A DNA stretch of 64,000 nucleotides from JAICSD01 sp035637115 (GTDB taxonomy: Bacteria; Acidobacteriota; Vicinamibacteria; Vicinamibacterales; 2-12-FULL-66-21), in NCBI GenBank assembly GCA_035637115.1, contig DASPXV010000091.1:1-64000 (forward strand), read 5' to 3'. The position numbers and the translations under genes are program-made. This document shows positions 15,803-24,643 of this stretch, piece after piece (the stretch's first letter is position 1; every line of letters starts with the position of its first letter). The notes under the pieces are model-generated. The model saw nothing but the letters and a program-made list of their open reading frames with translations, did not search any database and was not told the origin of the DNA.

Positions 15803-18407
15803 GCTCGCTGCGGACCAGCGCTGAGAGAACCTGCGATTGTTCGTAGCCTGAGAGCTTGTCCGCCGCCTCGAGATAAGCGTCACGCAGCGAACCGGACACC
15901 GTGTGGTTGCGCGCGATCGTCTGGAGAACCTGGCTCAGTTCGTAGCCGCTCATTCCCTTCGTCGCGGTCAGGACGTCGCGCAGTGTTTCGCTGCTCACGT
16001 TCGACTTCGTGACGACGGCCTGCAGGACGCGGCCGCGTTCGTAGCCGGAACCGAGACCGCTGACGACTTTGAAGAAGTTCGTACGCGGCGCCCCGTCGAT
16101 GCCGTTCTGCCGCAGCAATTCGAGGAGGAACGTGGCGGCCTCGTAGTCACTGCCCAGACTCGCCGCCTGTGCGAGCGCAGCGTCCAGCAGCGCAGGATCG
16201 GCGGGGCGCTGGCTGGCGAGCGCGGCACTCAGCACGCGGTGACGCTCGTAGTCACTGTTGATGGTCGCGACTCTTTTGAAGAATGCGGCGCGGTTGCGAT
16301 CGTCCAGCGATTGCTGCGACAGGATTTGACGCAGCAGCTCCGACAGCTCGTAGTCCGAACCAATCGTCGACGAATGCTCGAGAATCGCGGTGAGGATCTG
16401 CGAATTCACCGGCCCCCGCTTGAGCATCGTCGAATACACGCGTCGAAGCTCGTAGTCCGAGTTGATGCCGGCCGCAGCATTGAAATACGCGGCGCGAGAG
16501 GCGTCGTCGTTCGGCAGCCGGTCCGCCATGGAGATCAGCAGCTGCGCCAGCTCGTAGTCGGACGAGTGCATCTCGGTCGCGGCCTGCGCCATCACCTGCC
16601 GGTACTGTTCCGGCGTGAGCGTCGCCTGCTTGAACAGCTCGCGGTAGTAGATCCCCTTCACGTAGGTGCTGCCGACGTGGGCCACTTCGGCGATGACGGC
16701 AGGCACGCCGCCGGACTTCAGGATGCGCGCCACGCGCGCGGGCGCGCCGAAGCCGGTCTCGCGGATGAATTTCGGAAGGTTCTGATGGAGCCACACGCGC
16801 CCTTCGGGTTCGTACGGGCGTTCGGACGCGTTGACGTAGTAATGACGTTCGAGCTGACCGTTGCGCTCCTGGATCTCGACGGAGTGCCGTCCCAGCCACG
16901 CGCCGTCCGATATTTTCAGATAACCGCCCGGCGAAACCTGCCGAACATCCGTGTCGTCGTCGGTGAACTCGAAAGCGCCCGAGTACTTTACCTCGAGCTT
17001 CTCGCCGTTATTCGACCAGCTGAATGTGCCTTGCGAGTCGTTCGAGCTGTGGTGGATGCTCTGCGACGACGATTCTGCCGGCGCTGCGGGCACCGCGGGC
17101 ACCGCTGGCGCTGATGGCGCTGATGGCGCAGGCTGTGATGCGGGTGAAGCATCTGCCAGCGCGGTTGCGTCAACCGCGGGCTGCGCGACGGCAGCTCGAC
17201 GTGCGGCCAGCGCTGATACGGCCGCGGAAGCAGCGGGCGCAGAAGGTGCAGAGAGAACCGGAACCGTTTCCAACACCGGCGACGCAGGCGATGCGACCGG
17301 GTCCTGACGAAGTCCATCAGCACCGACGGCGATGCCGCCAACGAGAAGCAACGCCACACTCCCCGCGAGCCACGCAGGGCCGCGGCCGGTGTGGGATGAC
17401 GGCGCGCCGAGGAGGCGCCGCACGCGCTGTAGCAGCGATCCACCGGTCGCTGCCATCGCAATGTGGTGATCGGGCGCAGGACCGGACCGGAGCGCCTCGA
17501 GATCCGCGAGCGCGGTCGCGTAGGCTACCGGATCTCCGCAAAGACTCACCGCGAGATCGTCGCAGCAGTTCTCGCGCTCGACGCGGATGCGGCGCGACAC
17601 CCACCAGATTGCCGGGTGATAGAACAGCACCGTCTCGACGAGCGTCTGCAGCAGGTTGACGACATAGTCATGGCGGCGGATGTGCGCGAGCTCGTGCGCG
17701 AGAATCGCTTCCAGTTGTTGCGGGGTCAGTCCGCCGAGAGCGCTGGCAGGCAGCAGCACGACGGGCTTCAGAAAGCCGATCACCGTGGGCACGTCGACGA
17801 GAGTGGACTCGAGAAGGGTGATCGCGCGTGAGATGTGAAGGCGGCGCGAGAGGCGCATCGCGAAGCGGCGGCAGGTATCGTTTGCGGCGCAGACGCCGTG
17901 CGTGCGCAGCCGCTGCACCCACAGCCATCCGGTGAGCAGCCGCAGGGTCAGCATCGTTACGCCAGCCAGCCACACCAGCATGAGCGTTGGCATCAGGCGA
18001 TCGAATGGAATGGATGCCATCCGGTCGGCGAGCTGCGTGCGCAGCATTCCGGCGACTGCCTCGTCACGCACCGGCGAGCGCTGCGCGGGCGTGACATCGA
18101 TCGATCGGCGAACAGCAGCCGCGCCGGCTGCGATCGGTGCAGGCGCGATGGATGCGGCTTCGTACGTGGACCGCAGCGACTGGTACTTCTGAACTGCCGT
18201 CACGGCCGGAAGCGTCAGCATCAGCGCGAGCGCGATGGACGCGACGACGTAGCGAACGTCCGCGGCACTGCGGCGCAGCGCCGTCAGCGCCAGCGCTGTC
18301 ACGACACCGATCGCGGCTCCCTGCCACACGAACTGGAGCAGCGCCCATCCGATCGCCTGCGCCGCGGGCTGCCGCAGCAATGTTTCAATCGTGGGCATCG
18401 TCATCAC
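15792..18407 (-). CDS. BlaR1-like M56 membrane metallopeptidase with C-terminal repeat domain
   Basis: An 871-aa membrane sensor protease. Transmembrane helices lie at about residues 15-42, 50-72, 138-165 and 345-365. The zinc site HELAH is at 238-242, within the cytosolic M56 domain, and should cleave the partner repressor on signalling. After an Ala/Pro-rich linker comes a periplasmic region, and from about residue 612 eight repeats of about 37 residues, each carrying (S/G)-x-YE (SDYE five times, then GYE three times), probably alpha-helical. There is no penicillin-binding sensor domain, so the signal is not necessarily a beta-lactam. The gene overlaps the BlaI-type repressor gene by 23 bp. 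The last codons (SERRK) run into the microsatellite. Confidence 0.9.
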   Translation of the reverse strand: MMTMPTIETLLRQPAAQAIGWALLQFVWQGAAIGVVTALALTALRRSAADVRYVVASIALALMLTLPAVTAVQKYQSLRSTYEAASIAPAPIAAGAAAVRRSIDVTPAQRSPVRDEAVAGMLRTQLADRMASIPFDRLMPTLMLVWLAGVTMLTLRLLTGWLWVQRLRTHGVCAANDTCRRFAMRLSRRLHISRAITLLESTLVDVPTVIGFLKPVVLLPASALGGLTPQQLEAILAHELAHIRRHDYVVNLLQTLVETVLFYHPAIWWVSRRIRVERENCCDDLAVSLCGDPVAYATALADLEALRSGPAPDHHIAMAATGGSLLQRVRRLLGAPSSHTGRGPAWLAGSVALLLVGGIAVGADGLRQDPVASPASPVLETVPVLSAPSAPAASAAVSALAARRAAVAQPAVDATALADASPASQPAPSAPSAPAVPAVPAAPAESSSQSIHHSSNDSQGTFSWSNNGEKLEVKYSGAFEFTDDDTDVRQVSPGGYLKISDGAWLGRHSVEIQERNGQLERHYYVNASERPYEPEGRVWLHQNLPKFIRETGFGAPARVARILKSGGVPAVIAEVAHVGSTYVKGIYYRELFKQATLTPEQYRQVMAQAATEMHSSDYELAQLLISMADRLPNDDASRAAYFNAAAGINSDYELRRVYSTMLKRGPVNSQILTAILEHSSTIGSDYELSELLRQILSQQSLDDRNRAAFFKRVATINSDYERHRVLSAALASQRPADPALLDAALAQAASLGSDYEAATFLLELLRQNGIDGAPRTNFFKVVSGLGSGYERGRVLQAVVTKSNVSSETLRDVLTATKGMSGYELSQVLQTIARNHTVSGSLRDAYLEAADKLSGYEQSQVLSALVRSERRK

Positions 18408-18801
18408 GGCGGACCTCCCTGTCGTTCCGCGCTTCGTCTATGGCCTTGCGAATGCTCTTCAACTCTTCCGCCGACGCGCGTTTCGTGGCCAGCGCCTGCA
18501 TCACGAGCTTCCCGGCCGAGCCGCCGAACGCGCGATCGAGCAGGTCACGCACGAGCTGCCGCTGGGTCGTCTCTTCGCTGAGCCGCGCGCGATAGATGTG
18601 CGTCCGATCGCGCTCGTCGCGCTCGACGAGCCCCTTCTCCGTCATGATCTGCAGGAGCTTCAGCGCCGTGGTGTAGGCGGCCTGGCGCTCGTGCGCGAGA
18701 CGCTCGTGGACCTGGCGGACGGTACTGGGCCCACGGTCCCACAGGATCCGCAGGATCGAAAGCTCGGCATCAGTAGGACGTGGGGCGGACGATCGTGACA
18801 T
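18385..18801 (-). CDS. BlaI/MecI-family transcriptional repressor
   Basis: A 138-aa winged-helix repressor. The family pattern is clear: TDAELSILRILWDRGPSTVRQVHERL, AYTTALKLLQIMTEKGLVER, then a C-terminal dimerisation part. It pairs with the downstream M56 protease, which presumably cleaves it. Two palindromic sites lie just upstream, consistent with autoregulation and with control of the divergent cyclophilin-sigma-kinase operon. Confidence 0.94.
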   Translation of the reverse strand: MSRSSAPRPTDAELSILRILWDRGPSTVRQVHERLAHERQAAYTTALKLLQIMTEKGLVERDERDRTHIYRARLSEETTQRQLVRDLLDRAFGGSAGKLVMQALATKRASAEELKSIRKAIDEARNDREVRRDDDAHD

Positions 18802-18813
18802 GGGCGGCAGTAT

Positions 18814-18852
18814 CTACGAGAACCTTCGTAGTGTCAACGAAAACCTTCGTAG
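18814..18852. promoter_or_regulatory. double palindromic operator, probably for the BlaI-type repressor
   Basis: Two sites in the intergenic region: CTACGA-N6-TCGTAG at 18814-18831 (perfect) and CAACGA-N6-TCGTAG at 18835-18852 (one mismatch). They share the six-base spacer (GAACCT/AAACCT). Centres are 21 bp apart, two helical turns, which fits two repressor dimers on one face. The region also serves the divergent cyclophilin gene. Confidence 0.75.
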
Positions 18853-18899
18853 AGTGATTTTCGCCGTTTTTCTGTGGCAGTATCCGTCTGGGAGGATAC

Positions 18900-19415
18900 G
18901 TGGCAACTTACGCAAAGTTCGAGACGACCGAGGGGAATTTCAAGATCCGGCTCTTCGAGCAGGAAGTCCCGAATACGGTAGCCAATTTCGTCGGGCTCGC
19001 CGAAGGGACGAAGGAGTGGCGCGACCCGAAGACAGGCGAGCGCAAGAAGGCCCCGTACTACGACGGCATCATCTTTCATCGCGTCATCAACGGCTTCATG
19101 ATCCAGGGGGGCGACCCTCTCGGGCAGGGCACGGGCGGTCCCGGCTACAAATTTCCCGACGAGTTCCACCCGAAGGCGCGCCACGACAAGGCGGGCATCC
19201 TTTCCATGGCGAACGCCGGACCGAACACGAACGGCGGACAGTTCTTCATCACGCTCGGACCGACCCCGCATCTCGACAATCGTCACTCGGTGTTCGGTGA
19301 AGTCGCAGAGGGACTCGACATCGTCAAGAAGATCGGCGCGGTGCCGACGGGACCGCAGGACCGTCCGGTGACGCCTGTCGTGATCAACAAGGTCACCATC
19401 GAACGGACGGCCTGA
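18900..19415 (+). CDS. cyclophilin-type peptidyl-prolyl cis-trans isomerase
   Basis: A 171-aa cytoplasmic cyclophilin catalysing proline isomerisation. Catalytic and binding segments are visible: FHRVINGFMIQGGDP (Arg of the active site), FFITLGPTPHLDNRH and VFGEV. There is no signal peptide. The GTG start at 18900 has GGGAGG about 8 bp upstream. Its stop overlaps the start of the ECF sigma gene (TGATG), so it leads a three-gene operon and faces the BlaI operators. Confidence 0.95.
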   Translation: MATYAKFETTEGNFKIRLFEQEVPNTVANFVGLAEGTKEWRDPKTGERKKAPYYDGIIFHRVINGFMIQGGDPLGQGTGGPGYKFPDEFHPKARHDKAGILSMANAGPNTNGGQFFITLGPTPHLDNRHSVFGEVAEGLDIVKKIGAVPTGPQDRPVTPVVINKVTIERTA

Positions 19416-20002
19416 TGACGGACGCGGATCGCGCGCACGGCGCGGATCCTTCGCCGTTCGACGAGCTCGTCGATCGCGCCACGCGCGGAGACGCGCCGGC
19501 GCTCGAGACGCTCATGCCCCTCGTCTACGCCGAACTGCGGCGCCTCGCGGCGCACTATCTCAAGGGGGAGCGCCCGGGCCAGACACTCCAGCCGACGGCG
19601 CTCGTCCACGAAGCGTATCTGAAGCTGCTCAAGGATCGGCCGGAGCGCTGGCAGAATCGCGCACACTTCTGCGCCATCGCGGCGCACGTGATGCGCCAGA
19701 TCCTGATCGAACGCGCCCGCGCCCGCGACGCGCTGAAACGCGGCGGCGGCCAGCCGCGCGTGACGTTCGACGAAGGACTTCCCGCCGCGGCGGCGGAACG
19801 GCCGATCGACGTCATCGCGCTCGACAGCGCGCTCGAACGCCTTGCGGCGCTCGACGCGGGACAGGCGCGGATCGTCGAGCTGCGCTATTTCGGCGGCCTG
19901 TCGATCGAAGACACGGCTGACGCCATGGGTATTTCCCCTGCCACGGTGAAACGGCATTGGGCCGTTGCCCGGGCGTGGCTCGCGAAGGAACTCGATTCGT
20001 GA
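19415..20002 (+). CDS. ECF sigma factor of the TIGR02999 type
   Basis: A 195-aa sigma factor with the features of the subfamily common in acidobacteria and planctomycetes: LMPLVYAELRRLAAHYL, LQPTALVHEAYLKLL, then IARARARDALKRGG-like ERARARDALKRGGG, and region 4 with VELRYFGGLSIEDTADAMG and SPATVKRHWAVARAWL. No anti-sigma gene is present. It overlaps the following Ser/Thr kinase by 4 bp (GTGA), suggesting control by phosphorylation rather than by an anti-sigma factor, as proposed for this group. Confidence 0.92.
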   Translation: MTDADRAHGADPSPFDELVDRATRGDAPALETLMPLVYAELRRLAAHYLKGERPGQTLQPTALVHEAYLKLLKDRPERWQNRAHFCAIAAHVMRQILIERARARDALKRGGGQPRVTFDEGLPAAAAERPIDVIALDSALERLAALDAGQARIVELRYFGGLSIEDTADAMGISPATVKRHWAVARAWLAKELDS

Positions 20003-21465
20003 ACGAGGCGGACTGGTCACGCGTCACGGCGCTTTTCGAGGAAGCCGTGGCGCTCGATGGAGCCGCCCGCGAGCGGTTGCTCTCCGAGAACGAAGCGTCG
20101 AGTCCGGCGATCGTCGCCGAAGTCCGCGCCATGCTGCGCGCGCACGACACGGCGGGCGATTTCCTCGAAAACCCGGTCTGGGTCGGCAGTCCCGAATTGC
20201 TCGCGGAAACCCCGGAAGCGCCGCTGAGCGGCCGCCGCATCGGTCCTTACCAGGTGCGCGAGCAGGTTGGACGTGGGGGAATGGGCGTCGTCTATGCCGC
20301 CGAAGACGAGCGGCTCGGGCGCGCGGTTGCGCTCAAGATGCTGCCGCCGTCCTACAGCCGCGATGCGGTCGCGCGCGAGCGTCTTTCGCGTGAAGCGCGT
20401 GCTGCCGCCGCGCTCTCCCACCCCGGCATCGCCACCATCTACGCGCTCGAGGAAATCGACGGCGACCTCTTCATCGCGAGCGAGCTCGTGCGAGGACAGA
20501 CGCTGCGCACGACGCTCGCGGCCGGCGCGGTGCAGCATGAACGGCTTCTCGATACGCTGTTCCAGATCGCTGAGGCGCTGGACGCCGCACATCAACAGGG
20601 TATCGTTCACCGCGATCTGAAGCCTGAGAACGTGATCTGCACGCCCGATGGACGCGTGAAGATCGTGGACTTCGGCATCGCGCGGCATCTGACGCCGGTT
20701 CCCGATGCACGCGCCGGACTGACGATGACCGGTACGCAACTCGGCACGCCTGGTTACATGGCGCCGGAGCAGCTGCGCGGCCGTCCCGTCGACGCGCGCG
20801 CCGACATCTTCGCGTTCGGCGTGATGGCATACGAGCTCGCAACGGGAGTCCACCCGTTCGGCGGCAGCGATCCGGGGGCGCTCCTCGAGCGGCTGCTATC
20901 GGATGATCCGCCGCTCTCGCGCCCGATCGAGCCGTCTGGTCTCGATATCGTCATCCGCACCTGCCTGCGCGGCGATCCGCTCGCGCGCTACACTTCCGGT
21001 TCGCAACTGGTGGACGCCCTGCGCCAACTGCAGACACGCCGGACAGGCACGGTGCGTCCCGCCGGAGGCGCGTGGTGGTGGAAGTTTCACCAGGTGGCCG
21101 TGGCCATGCTCGCCGCCAGCGGCGTGATCATCCTCGGGCTCAAAAAGGACTACCTGGCTCCCTACGGTTCCGTCACCTTCCTGGTGATCCTCGTTCTCGG
21201 CACGATTACGACGACGCTGCGAATGCACATGTGGTTCGTGTCGCAGGTACAACCGGCCAATCTGGCCGCACTGCGCGCGCGCGTGCTGCGCTGGGTCGTA
21301 TTCTGCGAATCGTTATTCGTCACCGGTTTGCTCGCCATCGGCATCATCCTGTCCGGACCGCACGATGCTACGGCCGCGGAGCTGGTAATCATCGCCCTGC
21401 TTCTCGCCATCTCGCTCATCGTGATCGAGCCGGCGACGACCCGCGCGTCGCTGCAGCCGCATTAA
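19999..21465 (+). CDS. PknB-type serine/threonine protein kinase with C-terminal membrane domain
   Basis: A 488-aa kinase. Residues about 10-55 form the N-terminal segment seen in kinases linked to this sigma type. The kinase domain has GRGGMGVVYAA, the ATP lysine in VALKML, catalytic HRDLKPENV and DFGIA. In place of the usual extracytoplasmic TPR or WD40 sensor there are about four transmembrane helices (from roughly residue 362: VAVAMLAASGVIILGL, VTFLVILVLGTI, ESLFVTGLLAIGII, LVIIALLLAISLIVI). The GTG at 19999, overlapping the sigma stop, is preferred to a longer frame. It probably phosphorylates the co-encoded sigma factor. Confidence 0.92.
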   Translation: MNEADWSRVTALFEEAVALDGAARERLLSENEASSPAIVAEVRAMLRAHDTAGDFLENPVWVGSPELLAETPEAPLSGRRIGPYQVREQVGRGGMGVVYAAEDERLGRAVALKMLPPSYSRDAVARERLSREARAAAALSHPGIATIYALEEIDGDLFIASELVRGQTLRTTLAAGAVQHERLLDTLFQIAEALDAAHQQGIVHRDLKPENVICTPDGRVKIVDFGIARHLTPVPDARAGLTMTGTQLGTPGYMAPEQLRGRPVDARADIFAFGVMAYELATGVHPFGGSDPGALLERLLSDDPPLSRPIEPSGLDIVIRTCLRGDPLARYTSGSQLVDALRQLQTRRTGTVRPAGGAWWWKFHQVAVAMLAASGVIILGLKKDYLAPYGSVTFLVILVLGTITTTLRMHMWFVSQVQPANLAALRARVLRWVVFCESLFVTGLLAIGIILSGPHDATAAELVIIALLLAISLIVIEPATTRASLQPH

Positions 21466-21479
21466 CGAAGGCCTGCCCG

Positions 21480-23051
21480 TCAGTTCCTGAATTCGAGATC
21501 GCCGATCGCTTCGTCCACTCTCAGCCTCAGCGCGTACTCGACGGCGCACGTCATCAGGATCAGCAGGACGAGCGTGACAGCCGTGAGGACGCCGCTGTGG
21601 TAGACACGCGGCAGGAGGAAAGGAAAGATACCGGCGGCAAGCGATCCGACAAGGATGATCCAGAACATCATTGCCGAGCGTTCCGCCTTGCGCGGTTCGG
21701 CGGCGAACGGCAACGCGGGCTTCACGATGACGTTGAGCTGCAGCAGCAGGTGCGCCAGCAGTCCAGCCACGAGCGCATGCACCGCCGCGTGCCAGACGTT
21801 GCCGAAGAAATACGTCCAGACGACGGTCAAAACAGCGACGTAACTGCCCAGAAAGTACAACGCCACGAAGTTCTTCGCCGCGACGACGATGCGGGCGTGC
21901 GAGATGGGTGTGGCGAAGAAGATCCACGCGGCGCGCCAGCTCTCCGAGACGGTTAGCGCGGCGTGCAATGTCATCGGAATGAACACGATCGCCATGAAGA
22001 CGCCGGGACCCGTCGGCCGCGAGCCTGCCACGAACGGATCCTGGAGCTCTCCCTGGTTCATCCCGAGGAGAAGATAGAAGCCAGTGAGCGGCAGGATGCC
22101 AAGCACGCCCATTCGGAACCGTTGATCGAAACGGAACTGCGCGCGCACGAGAAGCGCGACGGCCCGCGCTTCTCCGCGGCGAAATCCGGGAAGGCGGCCC
22201 GCGCGCGTCTTCCGCTGCGGCTCGCTCGTCGCGGTCATCTCGCCGACGCGATGGGCGTAGTCGAGCGACAGACGCCCCGCCGCAAGCGGCACGCACACCA
22301 TCGTCAACAACACCGCAGAAGCTGCGGCGACCCAGGTCTGAACGCTGCCACCGCCGGCAATGGTGATCAGCGCGGCGTACCATGTCGTCGGTATCGCCCA
22401 TAGCGCCGGCATGCGCGCGAAGTCGAATCGATCGAGCAATGCGCCCTGGAACACGCGGTTCACGAGGTAGTAAATGAAATAGAACGACATCGCCGCACCG
22501 AGCTGGAGGTACGACATGGCACGCCGCAGGCGCGCGGGATGAACCCAGCGCAGCAGGACGATGTAGAGATTGATCACAAGGATTGCGGTGCTCAGATTGC
22601 ACAGGAGCACGGCGGCGATCGTCGCGGGCGCGGCCAGCACGCCGACACGCACGGCATAGACGATGGCGGGCAGAACTGCGATTGAAACGCTGATCGCGCT
22701 CACGTACACCGCAACCGCGGCCAGCCTTGCCGCAAAGTACGTGCGGGAGCCGACAGGACGCGGTCCCAGGATCGCGTAATCATCTGGTGAGAGCACGACG
22801 CCCGCGAAGTCCACCAGCAGCAGCATCATCGTGTTCGCGGCGCCGTAGGTCGTGAGGAGCGACGCAGAGAGGAGCGCGTCCGCGGTCGTTGCGGCGATGA
22901 CCGAGAACGCGAGACTGCCGATCGCGCTGATGAAGACGAGACCGGCGAGCGGCGACACGCCCTTGCGCTCGCGCTGGTCCCGGCGCGTCGCACCTCCGGC
23001 AGCACGGAAGTCCATGCCTACGTACGCACGCGTGAGTGCCCGCCACTGCAC
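21480..23051 (-). CDS. ABC-2 type transporter permease
   Basis: A 523-aa polytopic membrane protein with about ten to twelve hydrophobic helices, for example LAGLVFISAIGSLAFSVIAA, VYVSAISVSIAVLPAIVYAV and MMFWIILVGSLAAGIFPFLL. It is the membrane partner of the ATPase encoded immediately upstream, from which it is separated by about 30 bp. The substrate is unknown. The start is uncertain: GTG at 23051 is used, but translation could begin slightly upstream. It is convergent with the kinase gene. Confidence 0.82.
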   Translation of the reverse strand: MQWRALTRAYVGMDFRAAGGATRRDQRERKGVSPLAGLVFISAIGSLAFSVIAATTADALLSASLLTTYGAANTMMLLLVDFAGVVLSPDDYAILGPRPVGSRTYFAARLAAVAVYVSAISVSIAVLPAIVYAVRVGVLAAPATIAAVLLCNLSTAILVINLYIVLLRWVHPARLRRAMSYLQLGAAMSFYFIYYLVNRVFQGALLDRFDFARMPALWAIPTTWYAALITIAGGGSVQTWVAAASAVLLTMVCVPLAAGRLSLDYAHRVGEMTATSEPQRKTRAGRLPGFRRGEARAVALLVRAQFRFDQRFRMGVLGILPLTGFYLLLGMNQGELQDPFVAGSRPTGPGVFMAIVFIPMTLHAALTVSESWRAAWIFFATPISHARIVVAAKNFVALYFLGSYVAVLTVVWTYFFGNVWHAAVHALVAGLLAHLLLQLNVIVKPALPFAAEPRKAERSAMMFWIILVGSLAAGIFPFLLPRVYHSGVLTAVTLVLLILMTCAVEYALRLRVDEAIGDLEFRN

Positions 23052-23083
23052 GGCATCGATCCCCAGTGCGGTGAGAAGCCGGT

Positions 23084-23848
23084 CTACCGTTCCAGCGCCT
23101 CCAGCAGATCGTGTGTGACCTGCTGCGTGTCCCGCGTCCCCGTCAGTGCAACGAACGCGCCTTCGAGCGACGGCACGCCGGCCGCTGAGGCGATGTCCGC
23201 GGCAGTCCCGTCCGCGATCATCTGTCCTTTGTTGATGATGACGATGCGCGTGCAGATGCGCTCGACGACTTCCAGCACGTGCGAGCAGAAGAAGATGGTC
23301 CGCCCCTGCGCGGCCAGGCCCCGGAGCAGTTCTTTGACCACGAGGGCGGCATTGGCGTCGAGTCCCGTCAGCGGCTCGTCGAGGAAGAGCACGTCCGGGC
23401 GATGCAGCAGCGCGGACACGATCAGCACTTTCTGCTTCATGCCCTTCGAGAACTCGCTGAGGCGCTGATCGATCGCCTGTGACAGCTCGAACCGGTTCAG
23501 CAACTCCTCGATTCTCGTGCGCGTGGCATCTGGCGGCAAGTGGTGGAGCGACGCGATCAGGTCCAGGTACTCGCGCGCCGACAGCGATTCGTAGAGCGCG
23601 GCGGACTCGGGGACGTAGCCAATCCGCCGCTTCACCTCGAGCGGATCGCGGACGACGTCGAAACCCGCGACGCGCGCGCGCCCGCCGTCCGGTTTGATCA
23701 TGCCCGTGAGGATCTTCACGGTCGTGGATTTCCCCGCGCCGTTAGGGCCGAGAAACCCGAGGATTTCCCCCTGCGCGACGCGAAGCGTCAGGCCGTGCAG
23801 CGCCGAACGGCCGCCGTACGAGCGTTGAAGGTTCTCGGTCTCGATCAT
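23084..23848 (-). CDS. ABC transporter ATP-binding protein
   Basis: A 254-aa ATPase of the CcmA/NatA-like exporter group: Walker A GPNGAGKST, signature FSKGMKQKV, Walker B VLFLDEPLTGLD, switch His in FFCSHVLEVV. All catalytic residues are intact. It pairs with the permease gene downstream as a two-component ABC-2 exporter of unknown substrate. It is divergent from the membrane-protein/two-component operon, with about 30 bp between starts. Confidence 0.94.
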   Translation of the reverse strand: MIETENLQRSYGGRSALHGLTLRVAQGEILGFLGPNGAGKSTTVKILTGMIKPDGGRARVAGFDVVRDPLEVKRRIGYVPESAALYESLSAREYLDLIASLHHLPPDATRTRIEELLNRFELSQAIDQRLSEFSKGMKQKVLIVSALLHRPDVLFLDEPLTGLDANAALVVKELLRGLAAQGRTIFFCSHVLEVVERICTRIVIINKGQMIADGTAADIASAAGVPSLEGAFVALTGTRDTQQVTHDLLEALER

Positions 23849-23877
23849 GTGGAGAAGAATGGTACTAGAATCATCCC

Positions 23878-24633
23878 GTGCGCGTGCTGCTGTCGCTGCC
23901 GGCGTTCTTCGCGGGAATGGCGGCGGCTGTTCTCCCCTACCGCCACTGGCGCCGGCTTCCGATCTGGGTGCCCGTCAGATCGGCGGTATTCGTGTCGGGC
24001 ATCGCGACCTTCTTCCTCGGAGCCGCGATCGGCATTCCGGGTTTCCTCGAGCACGCTGCCGGGACGGTCTCCCTCGCGAACCAGGCGATGGTCGACGAGG
24101 CGATGCGCAACCCGAACGCCGGCTACAACCGCGGCATGGTCCAGGGCTTCGCGGGTCTCGCGATCTTTACGTTTCTCTTCCTCACGCCCAAGGGCTGGCT
24201 GACGCTTTATCTGATCGGCAGCGGTGGCATTCGCGCGGGCGGCGCCTGGTTCGAGGATCCGATGGGCGACCCGATCCTGACGGGCATCGACTACGTCCTG
24301 CTCGCGCGCGGCGGGCGGCGGCGCGTGCAGGAAGAACGCCGGGCGCGCGAGGCGGCGGAAGGCCCGGAAATTCCGGACCGAGTCGTGACCGCGGCGTCCG
24401 CCGGACTGCCGCCGTGCGATCTCGTGATCGTCTCGTCGCGCCGCAAGCCGGGATGGGACCGCGGCGCTACCGTCTTCACACCGGATGCGGCCTACCGAAT
24501 CGGCGAACCCGTCGAGAAGACGGTGGCCGGCCGTCTCCGAACGTTATATCCACTCACCGCGCACGCAGACCTGGAAGCCATTCGCAGGTCCGTGCAGTAC
24601 GATCTGCCCCCGAGATCCGAGAAGGCGGAGTAG
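23878..24633 (+). CDS. membrane protein of unknown function
   Basis: A 251-aa protein with N-terminal hydrophobic segments (about residues 3-20, 37-55 and 90-105) and a hydrophilic C-terminal part containing an Arg/Glu-rich helix and a small beta-rich domain (CDLVIVSSRRKPGWDRGATV). I do not recognise the family. The start is GTG at 23878. It precedes a two-component system by only 10 bp, so it is likely co-transcribed with it and may be a partner or a target. Confidence 0.7.
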   Translation: MRVLLSLPAFFAGMAAAVLPYRHWRRLPIWVPVRSAVFVSGIATFFLGAAIGIPGFLEHAAGTVSLANQAMVDEAMRNPNAGYNRGMVQGFAGLAIFTFLFLTPKGWLTLYLIGSGGIRAGGAWFEDPMGDPILTGIDYVLLARGGRRRVQEERRAREAAEGPEIPDRVVTAASAGLPPCDLVIVSSRRKPGWDRGATVFTPDAAYRIGEPVEKTVAGRLRTLYPLTAHADLEAIRRSVQYDLPPRSEKAE

Positions 24634-24643
24634 TGTAGAAGCC

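Noticed and set aside
15617..15883. Minus-strand frame rich in KKEERRKK and ERRRT repeats
   Set aside because: Pure translation of the tandem repeat and microsatellite; no sign of selection on protein sequence.
15792..18801. Beta-lactam resistance system (blaI-blaR1)
   Set aside because: There is no penicillin-binding sensor domain on the protease and no beta-lactamase gene nearby; only the signalling architecture is shared.
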